Notes under the pieces: generated by a model
What the model saw: only the letters and a program-made list of their open reading frames with translations
Database searches by the model: none
Told to the model about the DNA's origin: nothing
Made by a program: the position numbers and the translations under genes
Part shown: positions 6,442-7,709 of the stretch, one piece after another
Layout of the letters: every line of letters starts with the position of its first letter
Numbering within the stretch: position 1 is the stretch's first letter
Assembly: GCA_025924775.1 (NCBI GenBank)
Contig: JAICHS010000102.1
Coordinates: 1-7,709 of the forward strand
DNA: 7,709 bases
Source: Rhodanobacteraceae bacterium
GTDB taxonomy: Bacteria; Pseudomonadota; Gammaproteobacteria; Xanthomonadales; Rhodanobacteraceae
Reading direction: 5' to 3'

Positions 6442-7668
6442 CTATCCGGCGGTGCCGATCCGGTAAGCCGCCACGTGCCCCTTCACGTCCTCGACGTACA
6501 CGGTGTCGCCATTCACCACCGGACGGGCACGAATGGCGTCCTTGGACAACCGTACGCGCGCGGCCAGTTTCCCATCGGACAGGTCGAGCCAGTGCACGTA
6601 GCCTTCGACGCCGCCCACGACGGCGTACTGCGACTGGATGACGGGCGCGGTCAACCAGTGGTACTGCAGCGCGTCCTGCTTCCACATGTCGCCACCGCCA
6701 TCCTTCGAAAACGCCCACACCAGCGAATCGTCGTCCACGCCGACCAGTTCCTTGTCCGCCACGCCAACGCCCACGTAGCTGGAGAACGGACGATCCCACG
6801 CCAGCTGGCCCTGGGCCGCGTCGATCGCGACCAGCTGGCCGTGGTAGGCGGTGGCATACAGGGTGTTGTTGTCGAGCTGCAGGGTGTCGTCGGCGTCGTT
6901 CAACTTCTGGATGTCGGTACGCCCCAGGCCCTTGGTGATCGGCAGCTTCCACTGGACGGCGCCGGTGTCGCCACGCAACGACACGACGCTGCCGTCGTCG
7001 CTGCCGAACATCACCACGCCATGCGCCGCCAGCAGCGGGCCGTTGCCGCGCAGGCTGAGCAGTGGCACGTTGGCCTGGTCGTTCGCCCACTTGCGCTCGC
7101 CCGAATTGGCATCGAACGCATACACGGAACCGGAGTTGGTGCGCACGTACACCACACCTGCGTCGATCGCCGGCGCTGAAATCACTTCGTCGTCAACTTC
7201 GGCGCTCCACAGCTGCTTGCCGGTCGCCGCATCCATGCCATAGACGTGACCGTCCAGCGTGCCGACCACCAGCAGGCTGCCGGAAACCGTCGGCCCCCCC
7301 GCGTAGCGCGCGTCGGGACCGGGCTTCTTGTGCTTGAACGGCCACAGGCCGCCGCCCACCCGGGTGGATTGCTCCCAGATTTCCTTGCCGGTGGCGGCGT
7401 CCAGCGCTTCGATCTTGCCATCGGTGCTGATGAGGTACAGCTTGCCATCCGCGAACGTGGGCTGCAGCCGCACCCCCGAACGCCCCGAACCGTCGCCGAT
7501 GCGGGTGGACCAGATTTCCTGGACCTGCAGCGTGGGCGTGAATTCGACCAGCGCCTTGGGCGGCTGGATGTTCGTACCCCGGTTGAAGAGCTTGTTCCAC
7601 AACCCGCAGCCGGAAAGCGTGAGCGTGGCGAGCAGCAGCGGCAGCAACAGAAGGTGACGGCGCTTCAT
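6442..7668 (-). CDS. bamB: Outer membrane protein assembly lipoprotein BamB
   Basis: BamB is a periplasm-facing lipoprotein of the BAM complex, which folds beta-barrel proteins into the outer membrane; it binds BamA. The 408-residue precursor has a basic start (MKRR), a leucine-rich hydrophobic segment and a lipobox LSGC with lipidated Cys21. The rest is an eight-bladed PQQ-like propeller, shown by recurring blade ends such as GKIEALDAATGKEIW (84-98), GHVYGMDAATGKQLW (140-154), GSVYAFDANSGERKW (180-194), GSVVSLRGDTGAVQW (226-240) and GQLVAIDAAQGQLAW (277-291). Residue 22 is Gly, not Asp, consistent with sorting to the outer membrane. The start at 7668 overlaps the upstream stop as ATGA, with GGGAAG 8 nt and AGCAGG 4 nt upstream, so translational coupling is likely. 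It is somewhat longer than E. coli BamB (392). The pairing with der downstream is a conserved arrangement. Confidence 0.96.
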   Translation of the reverse strand: MKRRHLLLLPLLLATLTLSGCGLWNKLFNRGTNIQPPKALVEFTPTLQVQEIWSTRIGDGSGRSGVRLQPTFADGKLYLISTDGKIEALDAATGKEIWEQSTRVGGGLWPFKHKKPGPDARYAGGPTVSGSLLVVGTLDGHVYGMDAATGKQLWSAEVDDEVISAPAIDAGVVYVRTNSGSVYAFDANSGERKWANDQANVPLLSLRGNGPLLAAHGVVMFGSDDGSVVSLRGDTGAVQWKLPITKGLGRTDIQKLNDADDTLQLDNNTLYATAYHGQLVAIDAAQGQLAWDRPFSSYVGVGVADKELVGVDDDSLVWAFSKDGGGDMWKQDALQYHWLTAPVIQSQYAVVGGVEGYVHWLDLSDGKLAARVRLSKDAIRARPVVNGDTVYVEDVKGHVAAYRIGTAG

Positions 7669-7709
7669 TGAGCCTGCTTCCCGGTCGATGCAGCCTGCGG
7701 CTGCGTGAG
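7665..7709 (-). CDS. C-terminal end of the gene upstream of bamB (possibly YfgM-like TPR protein)
   Basis: On the minus strand, the frame that ends at the TGA at 7667-7665 is open to the window edge and gives 14 residues, LTQPQAASTGKQAQ. Its stop overlaps the bamB start as ATGA, the typical sign of a translationally coupled upstream gene. In related gammaproteobacteria the gene just upstream of bamB usually encodes a YfgM-type, membrane-anchored tetratricopeptide protein, so that is the best guess. The residues themselves carry no diagnostic motif, so the identity is context only. Confidence 0.5.
   Translation of the reverse strand, partial: LTQPQAASTGKQAQ

Overview
The window is a GC-rich chromosomal segment, most likely from a gammaproteobacterium of the order Lysobacterales (Xanthomonadales; a Xanthomonas, Lysobacter or Luteimonas relative). 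This rests on the protein sequences (GuaA, GuaB, FolD, Der and BamB all look gammaproteobacterial), the gene order, and palindromic intergenic repeats of the kind common in that group. The genus cannot be fixed from the sequence alone. No phage, transposase, CRISPR, tRNA or rRNA signal was found. This is core housekeeping DNA rather than an accessory island, and no novel multi-gene system is visible.

Layout, left to right: the 5' part of guaA (minus, cut by the left edge); a 149-bp spacer with a degenerate palindromic repeat; guaB (minus); a 54-bp spacer with a strong promoter candidate for guaB; folD (minus); a 168-bp divergent region carrying a folD promoter candidate and a hairpin in the leader of the next gene; a small DUF1244 gene (plus, the only plus-strand gene); a 14-bp convergent gap; a rhodanese-MoeB/ThiF-type fusion gene (minus); der (minus); a 219-bp spacer with a pair of inverted palindromes (REP-doublet style); bamB (minus); and the last 14 codons of an upstream gene whose stop overlaps the bamB start as ATGA.

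Functionally there are two blocks. The left block is nucleotide and one-carbon metabolism: FolD makes 10-formyl-THF for purine synthesis, GuaB oxidises IMP to XMP and GuaA aminates XMP to GMP, in transcription order folD, guaB, guaA. The right block runs (upstream gene)-bamB-der-moeB-like: outer-membrane protein assembly, 50S ribosome biogenesis, and activation of a ubiquitin-like sulfur carrier. The most useful observations are regulatory or architectural: the guaB promoter with an inverted repeat across its start codon, the N-terminal rhodanese on the MoeB-like enzyme, a possible leaderless start for that gene, and the intergenic repeats.
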